Assembly (NCBI RefSeq): GCF_001426925.1
Contig: NZ_LMFR01000006.1
Coordinates: forward strand, 1-61,431
Length of the DNA stretch: 61,431 bases
DNA from: Microbacterium sp. Root53
GTDB taxonomy: Bacteria; Actinomycetota; Actinomycetes; Actinomycetales; Microbacteriaceae
Direction: 5' to 3'
The notes below the pieces were generated by a model. That model was not told where the DNA came from and ran no database searches. It saw nothing but the letters and a program-made list of their open reading frames with translations. The translations under genes were made by a program, and so were the position numbers. Below are positions 25,008 to 33,384 of this stretch, piece after piece. Each line of letters begins with the position of its first letter. Position 1 is the first letter of the stretch.

Positions 25008-25949
25008 TCACCCCAGCAGACGCAGGACGCCGGGGCACAGCTCCACACGCACGGGAAGCGTGCCGATCAGCTCACCGTCACGGAAGACCGCCGGCCACGA
25101 GTCCCGAGCGCCGGTTGCCGCGATCTCGACCGTGCGGCCCGGCGTCGCCGTGAGGTGCGCCGACCGCAGGTGCTGGCCCATCAGCATGGCGGGGAAGATG
25201 CGCGCGGCAGTGAGCCGACCGACGTCGGCCGCGAGGATGACGTCGAGGATTCCGTCGTCGACGCGGGCGGACGGAGCCACCGCGATTCCTCCGCCGATTC
25301 GCGGTGCGTTCGCCACGGTGACGAGCGCCCCGTCGCTCCGCCACTCCAGCTGCACCGCGCCGCGCTCGTCGAACACCGTCACGTCGTAGCCCCAGGCGCG
25401 GTACACCAGGATCTCCGCGACAGCGGCGAACACATAGCGCGACGAGCCGCGAGGCCACCGCAGACGGTTGGCACGGGCGTTCACAGCGCCGTCCAGCCCT
25501 GCCGACACCGCACCAGCGACCCAGCGCTCGCCCCCGGTCACGCCTGGGCCGCTCACCCGCAGCAGATCGACAGCTCTCGTCGACGTCCCCGCGAGCACCC
25601 CCGCGCGCACGGCCTCGATCGCACTGTCGGTGGATCGGGGGAGGCCGGCAGACGCCGCGAAGTCGTTTCCCGACCCCACGGGGACGATACCGAGGGGGAG
25701 AGCGGTCTCCGCCAGCGCTTGGATGCCCAGATGCACCATGCCGTCGCCCCCGACGACCACGAGCGCGTCGATCTGGCCCTCGGCGACCGCGCGGCGCACG
25801 CTCGCCAGCGCCTCGACTGCATCGAGGGCCGAGAGCGAGACGGCCTCCGCGCCCGCGTCCATGAGCGCCCTGGCTGCTGCGGATCCGACCCGGCGTCCCC
25901 GCCCGCTCCCCGCCGTGGGGTTCACCACGAGCCCGACCCGCCGGATCAT
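25008..25949 (-). CDS. Diacylglycerol/lipid kinase family protein
   Basis: 313 residues of the DagK catalytic family. The N-terminal nucleotide fold has VVNPTAGSGRG (8-18) and GGDGMVHLG; the second part carries PVGSGNDFA and a C-terminal beta-sandwich (DDGILDVILA). It phosphorylates a lipid such as diacylglycerol or a related alcohol; the substrate is unknown. The start is the ATG at 25949 or the GTG at 25958. It is inserted between parA and rsmG, which are usually adjacent, and is bracketed by parS sites. Confidence 0.9.
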   Translation of the reverse strand: MIRRVGLVVNPTAGSGRGRRVGSAAARALMDAGAEAVSLSALDAVEALASVRRAVAEGQIDALVVVGGDGMVHLGIQALAETALPLGIVPVGSGNDFAASAGLPRSTDSAIEAVRAGVLAGTSTRAVDLLRVSGPGVTGGERWVAGAVSAGLDGAVNARANRLRWPRGSSRYVFAAVAEILVYRAWGYDVTVFDERGAVQLEWRSDGALVTVANAPRIGGGIAVAPSARVDDGILDVILAADVGRLTAARIFPAMLMGQHLRSAHLTATPGRTVEIAATGARDSWPAVFRDGELIGTLPVRVELCPGVLRLLG

Positions 25950-25973
25950 GATCCTCACGCTACCGTCCCGGGA

Positions 25974-25989
25974 TGTTTCACGTGAAACA
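25974..25989. other. parS site 3 (16/16)
   Basis: TGTTTCACGTGAAACA, perfect, 16-25 bases upstream of the start of the lipid-kinase gene. Confidence 0.95.
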
Positions 25990-26126
25990 CCGCCAACCTC
26001 GCCGGGTCGTTGAGCGGAGCGACCAAGGAGCGGAGACGAAACGCATCTATCCCGCCCCACAGCCCCGCCACTGAGTCGTGCTGCTCGGAAGCCGTCCTCG
26101 CGGTCGGCGAACCTCGCCGAGCCTGA

Positions 26127-26142
26127 TGTTTCACGCGAAACG
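26127..26142. other. Degenerate parS site 4 (14/16)
   Basis: TGTTTCACGCGAAACG; one change in the palindrome core (CGTG to CGCG) and one at the end. It lies exactly 211 bases before site 5, within a duplicated block. Confidence 0.7.
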
Positions 26143-26337
26143 CCACCGAAGCGAGTTTGGACGCGTTTCGGCTCCGCTCAACAGCCAAGGAAGCGTCACC
26201 GCAGCTGCCTTGTCAGGTCGTTGAGCGGAGCGACGAAGGAGCGGAGACGAAACGCACCTGTCCCGCCCCCCGGCGTCGCCACTGCGTCGTACTGCTCGGA
26301 AGCCGTCCTCGCGGTCAGCTCCCCTCGCGGAAGCGCA

Positions 26338-26353
26338 GGTTTCACATGAAACA
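26338..26353. other. Degenerate parS site 5 (14/16)
   Basis: GGTTTCACATGAAACA; one change in the core (ACGT to ACAT) and one at the edge. It is the partner of site 4 in the 211-base duplicated block. Confidence 0.7.
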
Positions 26354-26676
26354 CCGCCGGCGCAAGCTTGGACCCGTTTCGCCTCCGCTTCGCTCCGCTC
26401 AACGACCGGGGGTGAACCCAAGGGAGGGGGACGATACAGCATCAGAAGGCGATTGCTGGCGTCTCAACTCCGCTTCGCTTCGCTCAAGGACCAAGCAAGC
26501 GGCACCGAGGCAGCCCCGTGAGTTCCTTGAGCAGAGCGAGGAGAGAGCACGTACTCACCCCACGGCGTTGCGACCGAGGTTCGGCGCACTCATGGTCGTT
26601 GAGCGACGAGCGCCAGCGAGGAGACGAAACGCCCTGAAGCTCCCTCACGGTCGACACCCCACCGCCCGAGCCCGGA

Positions 26677-26692
26677 TGTTTCACGTGAAACG
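26677..26692. other. parS site 6 (15/16)
   Basis: TGTTTCACGTGAAACG; the inner 14-bp palindrome is intact. It lies in the first copy of a second duplicated block of about 205-208 bases. Confidence 0.92.
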
Positions 26693-26884
26693 GCACCCGC
26701 GCAGCATTGTGAGGTCGTTGAGCGGAGCGACGAAGGAGCGGAGACGAAAAGTGCTCCACCCACCCCACAGTCTTGGAGCTCGGGGTCTGGCGTACTCATG
26801 GTCGTTGAGCGACGAGCGCCAGCGAGGAGTCGAAACGCCCTCAAACTCCCCTCACAGTCTGCATCTATCGCCGAGGCACGGGGA

Positions 26885-26900
26885 TGTTTCACGTGAAACG
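26885..26900. other. parS site 7 (15/16)
   Basis: TGTTTCACGTGAAACG; the second-copy counterpart of site 6, 208 bases downstream. Confidence 0.92.
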
Positions 26901-26988
26901 TGCGCTTAGTTCGAAGGAGGCGACGTTTCGACTCCGCTTCTCTCCGCTCAACGAGCGGCGGGACGTGAGCACGCCGCAGCCTCACGTG

Positions 26989-27004
26989 TGTTTCACGTGA
27001 AACG
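26989..27004. other. parS site 8 (15/16), next to the rsmG stop
   Basis: TGTTTCACGTGAAACG, nine bases from the rsmG stop codon. With the others it gives eight sites over 2.2 kb, on the parAB side about 6-8 kb from oriC. Confidence 0.92.
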
Positions 27005-27012
27005 GCGAGGGA

Positions 27013-27651
27013 TCAGGCGCGGACGAGAGCCCGTACGACGCGGGTCTCCTCGGCGAGAACTCCCTCGCCGAGCACCTCCACGCGGACGTCCGACAGCTTG
27101 AACTTCCGGATCTGCTTCTGAGCCGCCTCGATCTCGGCCGGCGCGTTGTGGCCCTTGAGCAGGATGAGCTCGCCGCCGTCGCGGGCCAGGGGAGCGGTCC
27201 AGGGGATGAGCGTCCGCAGGGCGCTCACCGCACGGGCGGTCACGGCGTCCAGCACGCCCTCGTAGCGACCGGCCTCCTCGGCGCGGGCACGCTCGACATC
27301 CACGTTCTCCAGCCCCAGGGCCCCGACCTGCTCCTCGAGCCAGGCCACGCGGCGCTCCATGGGCTCGATCAGCACCCAGCGCACGTCGGGCCGCGCGATC
27401 GCCAGCACCAGGCCCGGGAGCCCGGCGCCCGACCCCACATCGCCGGCGATGCCGCCGGCGGGGAACAGGGGAGCGGCGATCGCACTGTTCAGGATGTGCC
27501 GCGTCCACAACCGCGGCAGCTCGAGCGGGCCGATCAGGCCGCGCTTCTCACCGTGCTGCGCGAGCGCAGCGGTGTAGGCGCGCGCGAGCTCGACGCGGTC
27601 GCCGAAGAGCTCCGCGGCGACCGCGGGTTCGGGCTCGAGCACGCCGGTCAT
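27013..27651 (-). CDS. rsmG: 16S rRNA (guanine-N7) methyltransferase RsmG/GidB
   Basis: 212 residues; methylates G527 of 16S rRNA (E. coli numbering). The SAM-binding motif DVGSGAGLPGLVLAI and the preceding LWTRHILNS are diagnostic. The ATG at 27651 shares its last base region with the stop of the upstream jag gene, so they are coupled. It is part of the conserved yidC-jag-rsmG run. In related actinobacteria loss of RsmG gives low-level streptomycin resistance. Confidence 0.96.
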   Translation of the reverse strand: MTGVLEPEPAVAAELFGDRVELARAYTAALAQHGEKRGLIGPLELPRLWTRHILNSAIAAPLFPAGGIAGDVGSGAGLPGLVLAIARPDVRWVLIEPMERRVAWLEEQVGALGLENVDVERARAEEAGRYEGVLDAVTARAVSALRTLIPWTAPLARDGGELILLKGHNAPAEIEAAQKQIRKFKLSDVRVEVLGEGVLAEETRVVRALVRA

Positions 27652-28142
27652 CAGCCGCGGCGGATGACCGTGTGACGGTCGGCGCCCTCGCCGTACGACT
27701 CCGACGTCAGGCCGCGCTCTGACACGATGTCGTGCACGAGCTTGCGCTCGTAGCTCGACATCGCCGGGAGCGACGCCTGCGAGGCACCCTCGTCCAGGCG
27801 CGCGACCGCGGCGTCGACCAGCTTCTCGAGCTGTCGGCGACGGGCATCCCGCGAGCCGCCGATGTCGAGGATGAGCCGCGAGAACCGACCGGTCTTCGCC
27901 TGCACGGCGAGCCGGGTCAGCTCCTGGAGCGCCTGCACCGTGTCGGGGTGAGACAGCACGGACAGCGACTCGTCATCCGACTCGACCGAGACGTACGCAC
28001 GACCCTGCTTCACATCGAGCGTGAGATCGCCGTCGATGTCGGCGATGTCCAGCAGGCCCTCGACGTAGTCTGCGGCGATGTCGCCCTCGGCCTCGAGCTC
28101 GGCGTTGCTGGGCGCGTCGCCGGTCACGGAAGTGCTGCTCAT
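27651..28142 (-). CDS. jag: Jag/KhpB-family single-stranded nucleic-acid-binding protein (KH-R3H)
   Basis: 163 residues. An acidic leader and KH-like domain (about 25-100, LTLDVKQGRAYVSV) precede a C-terminal R3H domain with R-x3-H in SYERKLVHDIV. Probably an RNA chaperone; homologues act with KhpA in control of cell elongation and division. It lies between yidC and rsmG as in most Gram-positives. Confidence 0.92.
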   Translation of the reverse strand: MSSTSVTGDAPSNAELEAEGDIAADYVEGLLDIADIDGDLTLDVKQGRAYVSVESDDESLSVLSHPDTVQALQELTRLAVQAKTGRFSRLILDIGGSRDARRRQLEKLVDAAVARLDEGASQASLPAMSSYERKLVHDIVSERGLTSESYGEGADRHTVIRRG

Positions 28143-28190
28143 GTGGTCATCCTCGATGGTCGGGAAGGAAATTGCCTGATCAGAAGGGGA

Positions 28191-29282
28191 TTACGACTTG
28201 GCGGGAAGGCCAGCGGCGCCCTCATCCGGGTCCTCCGGCGATGCGGCGTCACCCGGGTTGCTCGAACCCCCCGGCTTCGGCGCCTGCTTCTTCTTCGCGC
28301 GCTGCTTGCCCATGGGCTGCTGACGCTTGTGCTGCTGCGCCTTGCGCTGCTCCGCCTCCTCGAGCAGGCGGCGCTGCTCCTCCTCGTACTCGGCCATCGA
28401 GACGACCTTGCCCTTGGAGTTGAGCGCCTTGCCGCGGCGCGCCAGGCGCTCCTCGCGGGCCTTCGCGGCCTCCGAGCCGGGCGTGGGGAGCTCGCGGATG
28501 ACGACGAACTGCTGGCCCATCGTCCACAGGTTGCTGAAGAACCAGTAGAGCACCAGGCCGAGGGGGAAGAAGACGCCCGAGAAGATCATCGCGAACGGAA
28601 TGACCCAGAGCATGATCTTCTGCATCTGGTACGCCTGGCCGGTCTTGGCCTCGGGGGACAGGTTCTTCGAGATGATCTGCAGCTGCGTGATGAACTGCGT
28701 CGCGATCATCAGGACCACGAGGACGAGCAGGATGACGATCGTCGCGACCGCGCCCTGGTCCCACGCCTCGCCGAGCGTCTGGTGGAACGGGGCGAGCTCG
28801 AACAGCTTGGCGTCGTTGAACTGGCGCGTCAGCTCGGCGTTGAGCAGGCCCACGCCGCCCGTGCCCGCCTGGGCGTGCAGCTTGACGTCGGACAGCGTGT
28901 AGTACAGCGAGAAGAAGATCGGCATCTGCACGAGCAGCGGCCAGCAGCCGCTGAGCGGGCTGGAGCCGTGCTTCTTGTACAGATCCATCGTCTCTCGGCT
29001 CATCGCCTCACGAGACAGCTGGTCGCGCTTTCCGCGGTACCGGTCCTGGATCTTCCGGATCTCCGGAGCGAGCTCCATCATCGCCCGCTGGCTCTTGATC
29101 TGCCGCACGAACAGCGGGATCAGGGCCGCACGGACGACCAGCACCACGCCGAGGATCGACAGCATCCAGGTGATGCCGCCGGCGGCAGGCAGGCCGATCG
29201 CGGTGAACAGCCAGTGCCAGGCGACCAGGATGAGCTCGACCACCCACTTGAGCGGGAAGAGGATGATTCCGAAGAAATCCAC
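28191..29282 (-). CDS. yidC: Membrane protein insertase YidC
   Basis: 363 residues; inserts and folds membrane proteins, alone or with Sec. Five membrane helices are expected, with the conserved cytoplasmic hairpin region (RAALIPLFVRQIKSQRAMMELAPEIRKIQDRY) and PIFFSLYYTL. The helix-1 arginine typical of the hydrophilic groove is in this region. The C-terminal tail (about 285-363) is long and basic (KRQQPMGKQRAKKKQ), suited to ribosome contact. It lacks a lipoprotein signal, as is usual in actinobacteria. Confidence 0.95.
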   Translation of the reverse strand: MDFFGIILFPLKWVVELILVAWHWLFTAIGLPAAGGITWMLSILGVVLVVRAALIPLFVRQIKSQRAMMELAPEIRKIQDRYRGKRDQLSREAMSRETMDLYKKHGSSPLSGCWPLLVQMPIFFSLYYTLSDVKLHAQAGTGGVGLLNAELTRQFNDAKLFELAPFHQTLGEAWDQGAVATIVILLVLVVLMIATQFITQLQIISKNLSPEAKTGQAYQMQKIMLWVIPFAMIFSGVFFPLGLVLYWFFSNLWTMGQQFVVIRELPTPGSEAAKAREERLARRGKALNSKGKVVSMAEYEEEQRRLLEEAEQRKAQQHKRQQPMGKQRAKKKQAPKPGGSSNPGDAASPEDPDEGAAGLPAKS

Positions 29283-29288
29283 GAGGGA

Positions 29289-29654
29289 TCAGTCCTTTCG
29301 ACGGGGCACGACGAAGCCGTGTGGAGTCAGGTCAAAGCGGAAGGCCGGGTGCGGGCGCACGTCATCCTGTCCGCCGGCCGCCCAGGGATGGCAGCGGACG
29401 ATGCGCGCTCCCGCGAGCACCGATCCTTTCACGAGTCCGTGCTGCTGCACGGCGGTCACCGCGTACGCCGAGCACGAGGGGTAGTAGCGGCACACGTCGC
29501 CGTAGATCGGCGAGATGACCGCGCGGTAGCCGTGGAGCAGCGCGATCCCGGCGTTCCGGGGGAGCAGCGCGACCGCCGCCACCGCGCCCGAGGCGTCCAG
29601 CCCGGATACGCGAAGACGCGCAGTCCCGCGCGCCGATGCAGGCAGCACGCTCAA
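29289..29654 (-). CDS. yidD: YidD membrane protein insertion efficiency factor
   Basis: About 121 residues. Core signature HGYRAVISPIYGDVCRYYPSCSAYA and CHPWAAGG define YidD, a small membrane-associated helper of YidC. The start is taken as the TTG at 29654, overlapping the rnpA TGA (TTGA); a GTG at 29648 is the alternative. The N-terminal 25-30 residues are poorly conserved. It lies six bases upstream of yidC. Confidence 0.85.
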   Translation of the reverse strand: MSVLPASARGTARLRVSGLDASGAVAAVALLPRNAGIALLHGYRAVISPIYGDVCRYYPSCSAYAVTAVQQHGLVKGSVLAGARIVRCHPWAAGGQDDVRPHPAFRFDLTPHGFVVPRRKD

Positions 29655-29989
29655 CGTGCGCCCCTGCGGGCGAGACAGCGCGTCACTTCGCTGCGGAGAT
29701 CCTGGTACGAGGCCGTGGCCGAGGAGGGCAGGGCGCGGATGACCACGTCGGCGCCCTCGCGGACGTCGGGCAGCGCCTCGGCGCACACGGCCTTGAGGCG
29801 CCGCCGCACGGTGTTGCGCGTCACGGCGTTGCCCACGGCCTTGCTCACGATGAAGCCGAATCGCGCGGGGCGCGGCTCGGCCGTCAGCACGACGTGCGTC
29901 ACCGTGTGGGCGCCCGCGCACCGAGCCCCCCGACGGACGACGAACCGGTAGTCGTCCCCGCGGGTCAGGCGTCTCGGCCTCGCGAGCAC
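29651..29989 (-). CDS. rnpA: Ribonuclease P protein component
   Basis: 112 residues; basic cofactor that helps the RNase P RNA bind pre-tRNA. The RNR-type motif is seen in GFIVSKAVGNAVTRNTVRRR, and the N-terminus LTRGDDYRFVVRRG is typical. It follows rpmH by 25 bases, the universal rpmH-rnpA arrangement, and overlaps yidD. Confidence 0.95.
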   Translation of the reverse strand: MLARPRRLTRGDDYRFVVRRGARCAGAHTVTHVVLTAEPRPARFGFIVSKAVGNAVTRNTVRRRLKAVCAEALPDVREGADVVIRALPSSATASYQDLRSEVTRCLARRGAR

Positions 29990-30014
29990 GGCCAGGATCG
30001 AGGTGGCGGTGGTG

Positions 30015-30152
30015 TTACGCCGACAGCTCGGCGCGGCCCTTGCCGCGGCGCGCAGCCAGGATGGCGCGGCCGGCGCGGGTGCGCATGCGGGCGCGGAAGC
30101 CGTGCTTCTTGGCGCGGCGGCGGTTGTTGGGCTGGAACGTGCGCTTGCTCAT
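30015..30152 (-). CDS. rpmH: 50S ribosomal protein L34
   Basis: 45 residues, ATG at 30152, TAA at 30015. The sequence [19 protein letters not shown] with [14 protein letters not shown] is the invariant L34 signature. It heads the rpmH-rnpA-yidD-yidC-jag-rsmG unit reading away from dnaA. Confidence 0.98.
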   Translation of the reverse strand: MSKRTFQPNNRRRAKKHGFRARMRTRAGRAILAARRGKGRAELSA

Positions 30153-30490
30153 GGAATCACTCCGGAGAAGGTGTCACCGGATGAATGCTGCCGGAGACGT
30201 GGATGTGTACGGGAATGCCGCGAGGGCATAAGTCAACCGACCTAGAGTACGTCCGGTCCTGTGATTCGCGCAAACCAGGCGACAACCTGACAGTATCTCC
30301 ACAGCGCCCCTCCGCGCCCGGCAGGGACACGCGCTCCCCGCTCCGCGCAGCCGGCCGACACATTTGCCGTCGGGCCGTCCGGTGACTAGCGTTGCAGAAG
30401 TTATCCACAGGCTGCGCGCACACCGTCGCGCCGCGACATCCCGCCCGGAAGGATGCCCCTGTGGATCGTGCAGGACTCATGAGGGGGGCC
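30153..30490. promoter_or_regulatory. rpmH-dnaA divergent regulatory region with a DnaA box
   Basis: 338 bases without a gene. A perfect DnaA box TTATCCACA lies at 30401-30409, about 80 bases before the dnaA start, and a weak one (TGTGGATCG) at 30460-30468; these suggest dnaA autoregulation. On the minus strand TTGACT at 30236-30231 is a candidate -35 for rpmH, with TACACA-like bases about 20 further on. Nothing else clear is seen. Confidence 0.6.
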
Positions 30491-31918
30491 ATGTCCATGC
30501 AAGACGTTCCGCCCGGACAGCGGATCCCGGATGTCCCGGTCTGGCGTGCCGTGCTCGTCGAGCTCGAGGGCGACGATCGCGTCACGCCGCAGATGAAGGG
30601 CTTCCTGAGCCTGGTCGTGCCCGAGGGAGTGATGGGGGGAACGCTCTACCTCGCCGTTCCGAACGACCTGACGGCCGCCCAGATCACCAAGCGCCTGCGC
30701 GACCCGATCATGGAGGCGCTCGCCCGCCTCGGCGACGACGCCCAGAGCTTCCGCGTCACGGTGAACCCCGAGCTCTCGGAGGCGCAGTTCCCGCCCGCGC
30801 TCGGTTCGACCACGCTGGGCGCTCCCGAGCCCGCGCAGCCGCAGCGGCCCGTCGCCGAGAACCCGACCGAGTCCCAGACGCCCAGCCGCAACGACACGCG
30901 CCTGAACCCGAAGTACACGTTCGACAACTTCGTCATCGGCCAGTCCAACCGCTTCGCGCACGCGGCCGCGGTCGCGGTGGCCGAGGCGCCGGCCAAGGCG
31001 TACAACCCGCTCTTCATCTACGGCGACTCGGGGCTCGGCAAGACGCACCTCCTGCACGCCATCGGCGACTACGCGCAGAGCCTGTTCGCCGGCGTGCGCG
31101 TGCGGTACGTGTCGAGCGAGGAGTTCACGAACGACTTCATCAACTCGATCGCGAACAACCGCGGCGCGGCCTTCAACGCGCGGTACCGCGACGTCGACAT
31201 CCTGCTGATCGACGACATCCAGTTCCTGCAGGGGAAGGCCGAGACGCAGGAGGCCTTCTTCCACACGTTCAACACGCTGCACGACCACGACAAGCAGGTC
31301 GTGATCACGAGCGACGTGGCACCGAAGCACCTCACGGGCTTCGAGGACCGGATGCGCAGCCGCTTCGAGTGGGGTCTGATCACCGACGTGCAGGCGCCCG
31401 ACCTCGAGACCCGCATCGCGATCCTGCGCAAGAAGGCACAGTCCGAGCGGCTGTACATCCCCGACGACGTCGTGGAGTACATCGCGACCGTGGTGTCCAC
31501 CAACATCCGGGAGCTCGAGGGCGCCCTCATCCGCGTCTCGGCGTTCGCGAGCCTGAACCGGTCGGACGTCGACATCCAGCTCGCCCAGAACGTGCTGCGC
31601 GACATCGTGGAGCAGACCGAGGACAACGTGGTGTCCGAGAGCGACATCATCACGGCGACCGCGGCCTACTTCAAGCTCACCGTCGACGACCTGTACGGCT
31701 CGAGCCGGTCGCAGGCCGTCGCGCAGGCCCGGCAGATCGCGATGTACCTGTGCCGCGAGCGCACCAGCCTGTCGCTGCCGAAGATCGGGCAGCTCTTCGG
31801 CGGCCGCGACCACACCACGGTCATGTACGCCTACAAGAAGATCAGCGAGCTCATGAAGGAGCGCCGCTCGATCTACAACCAGGTCACCGAGATCACCACG
31901 CAGCTCGGCCGCCGCTGA
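30491..31918 (+). CDS. dnaA: Chromosomal replication initiator DnaA
   Basis: About 475 residues; ATP-dependent initiator that binds DnaA boxes and opens oriC. The N-terminal oligomerisation domain (1-85), flexible linker (100-137), AAA+ core with Walker A GDSGLGKT (178-185) and Walker B LLIDDIQF (238-245), and C-terminal HTH with the signature GGRDHTTVMYA are all intact. The ATG at 30491 has GAGGGGGG in front; ATG codons at 30479 and 30497 are alternatives. Confidence 0.98.
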   Translation: MSMQDVPPGQRIPDVPVWRAVLVELEGDDRVTPQMKGFLSLVVPEGVMGGTLYLAVPNDLTAAQITKRLRDPIMEALARLGDDAQSFRVTVNPELSEAQFPPALGSTTLGAPEPAQPQRPVAENPTESQTPSRNDTRLNPKYTFDNFVIGQSNRFAHAAAVAVAEAPAKAYNPLFIYGDSGLGKTHLLHAIGDYAQSLFAGVRVRYVSSEEFTNDFINSIANNRGAAFNARYRDVDILLIDDIQFLQGKAETQEAFFHTFNTLHDHDKQVVITSDVAPKHLTGFEDRMRSRFEWGLITDVQAPDLETRIAILRKKAQSERLYIPDDVVEYIATVVSTNIRELEGALIRVSAFASLNRSDVDIQLAQNVLRDIVEQTEDNVVSESDIITATAAYFKLTVDDLYGSSRSQAVAQARQIAMYLCRERTSLSLPKIGQLFGGRDHTTVMYAYKKISELMKERRSIYNQVTEITTQLGRR

Positions 31919-31931
31919 CCCGCTCCCACGC

Positions 31932-32891
31932 ATGCCCTCCCTGACGCTGCTCGACGACTATCAGGGGGTCGCGCTCGGCTGCGCGCCCTGGCATGAGCTG
32001 GACGGGTGGGACGTGCGGGCGCTGCGCGATCCGCATCCGGATGAGGATGCGCTGGTCGCGGCGCTCGCGCACGACACGGCCGTGGTCGCGATGCGCGAGC
32101 GGACGGCCTTCCCGGCGCGCGTGCTGGAGCGCCTCCCAGGCCTGAGGCTGCTGATCACGACGGGCCCCGCGAACGCGTCGATCGACACCGCGGCGGCGGC
32201 CCGGCTCGGCATCACGGTGTGCGGCACGCGGGCGTCGGCGGCGGCCGCCCCTGAGCTCTCCTGGGCCCTGCTGATGAGCGCCGTCCGCGACATCCCCGGC
32301 CAGCAGCGGGCCCTGCGCGACGGCCGCTGGCAGACCGGCGTGGGGTCCGAGCTGGCGGGGCGCACCCTCGGCATCGTCGGGCTGGGGAAGATCGGCACGC
32401 GGATGGCACGGTACGCCCGCGCGTTCGACATGCGGGTGCTGGCCTGGAGCGAGAACCTCACGCATGAGCGCGCGGCGGAGGCCGGCGCCGAGCTCGTCTC
32501 GAAGGCCGACCTGTTCGAGCGGTCCGACATCGCCACGCTGCATCTGCGGATGTCCGACCGCACGCGGCACATCGTCGGCGAGCCCGAGCTGGCCGCGCTC
32601 GGACCGGACGGGCTGCTGGTCAACACGGCACGTGCCGGGCTGGTCGACACCGATGCCCTGATCGCGGCCCTCGCGTCCGGAGCACTCGGGGGAGCGGCGC
32701 TCGACGTGTTCGACGACGAGCCGCTCCCGCCCGGGCACCCGCTCCTGAGGGCCCCGCGCACGCTCCTGACGCCGCACATCGGCTATGTGACGCGAGAGCA
32801 GTACGCCCTCTATTACTCGGATGCGCTCGAGGACGTGCGGGCCTGGGAGCGGAGCGCTCCCATCCGGGTGATCGCCGCACCCGCCGGCTGA
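31932..32891 (+). CDS. D-2-hydroxyacid dehydrogenase (NAD-binding)
   Basis: 319 residues of the D-isomer-specific 2-hydroxyacid dehydrogenase family: the nucleotide site GIVGLGKIG, an arginine in NTARAGLVDTDAL, the acidic residue in DVFDDEPLP and catalytic histidine in LTPHIGYVT. Lactate-, phosphoglycerate- or glyoxylate-type substrates are all possible. It begins 13 bases after dnaA in the same direction and stands between dnaA and oriC, where other actinobacteria have no gene. No obvious own promoter or ribosome site is seen, so it may depend on dnaA read-through. Confidence 0.9.
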   Translation: MPSLTLLDDYQGVALGCAPWHELDGWDVRALRDPHPDEDALVAALAHDTAVVAMRERTAFPARVLERLPGLRLLITTGPANASIDTAAAARLGITVCGTRASAAAAPELSWALLMSAVRDIPGQQRALRDGRWQTGVGSELAGRTLGIVGLGKIGTRMARYARAFDMRVLAWSENLTHERAAEAGAELVSKADLFERSDIATLHLRMSDRTRHIVGEPELAALGPDGLLVNTARAGLVDTDALIAALASGALGGAALDVFDDEPLPPGHPLLRAPRTLLTPHIGYVTREQYALYYSDALEDVRAWERSAPIRVIAAPAG

Positions 32892-33384
32892 CCCGGCGCC
32901 GCCAACCGGACAGCATCCGGACGGCCCGCGCCGGCCGTCCGGCATACCGCTTCGGGCACGCTCCCCGTATGACGACGTATGCCCCGATCCGTCCTTGACA
33001 GCCGTTCCGGGCACCCTCTATAAGGGTTCTCCCCAGTGTGGAAAACTTGTGGATAACTGTTCAGACACGCCCTGAGCCATGTGAACGACACGCGGACCGG
33101 ATGTGGAATCGCGGTGTGCGGTGATCGTCCGGCCGGCGACGTCGTCCCCCGCCCGTCCGCAGCCGATCCACATCTCACATGCGTGTAGTTCCCTACGCGC
33201 GAGCGGGATCCACAGACTTATCCACATTTTCCACAGCTGTTAACACGACTACAGAGATCTCTTCTCTCCGGGGTCATGCGATGACCTTCTCGGGCCGGAA
33301 CGGGGAAAACACAAGGATCCGGCGTGGGCACTAGCATGGGAGGCCCACGGTCCGTGGGGTGTGCAGTCATCGAGGGAGCGCTAA
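32892..33384. other. Origin of replication (oriC) between the dehydrogenase gene and dnaN
   Basis: 493 bases without a gene, with clustered DnaA boxes. Perfect: TGTGGATAA 33048-33056 and TTATCCACA 33218-33226. One mismatch: TGTGGAAAA 33037-33045 and TTTTCCACA 33227-33235, the latter abutting the perfect box. Two mismatches: CGATCCACA 33164-33172 and GGATCCACA 33206-33214. AT-richer stretches (CTCTATAAGG near 33017, TGTTAACACG near 33239) may help unwinding. A dnaN -10 candidate TAGCAT lies at 33332-33337. Confidence 0.9.

Larger units (their letters stand above)
25990..26988. repeat. Gene-free parS/REP kilobase: GGTCGTTGAGCG repeats and tandem duplications
   Basis: No convincing gene. Copies of a dispersed repeat (GGTCGTTGAGCG, variable middle, then AGCGGAGACGAAACG) run forward at about 26005-26043, 26216-26254, 26595-26632, 26713-26750 and 26800-26837. 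They run inverted at about 26163-26182, 26375-26408, 26460-26492 (degenerate) and 26924-26955. A degenerate forward copy lies near 26520. Two tandem duplications are visible. In the first, the repeat at 26005 and parS 26127 recur at 26216 and 26338 (period 211). In the second, the repeat at 26595 and parS 26677 recur at 26800 and 26885 (period 205-208), with shared flanks such as GGCGCACTCATGG versus GGCGTACTCATGG. Confidence 0.85.

Noticed and set aside
26157..26909. A 250-codon open frame on the plus strand through the parS/REP kilobase
   Set aside because: It is built from repeat copies and parS sites, has no ribosome site or family resemblance, and comparable frames exist on the other strand.
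25990..26988. CRISPR array or insertion sequence
   Set aside because: Repeats are irregular in spacing and orientation and there is no transposase or terminal inverted repeat.
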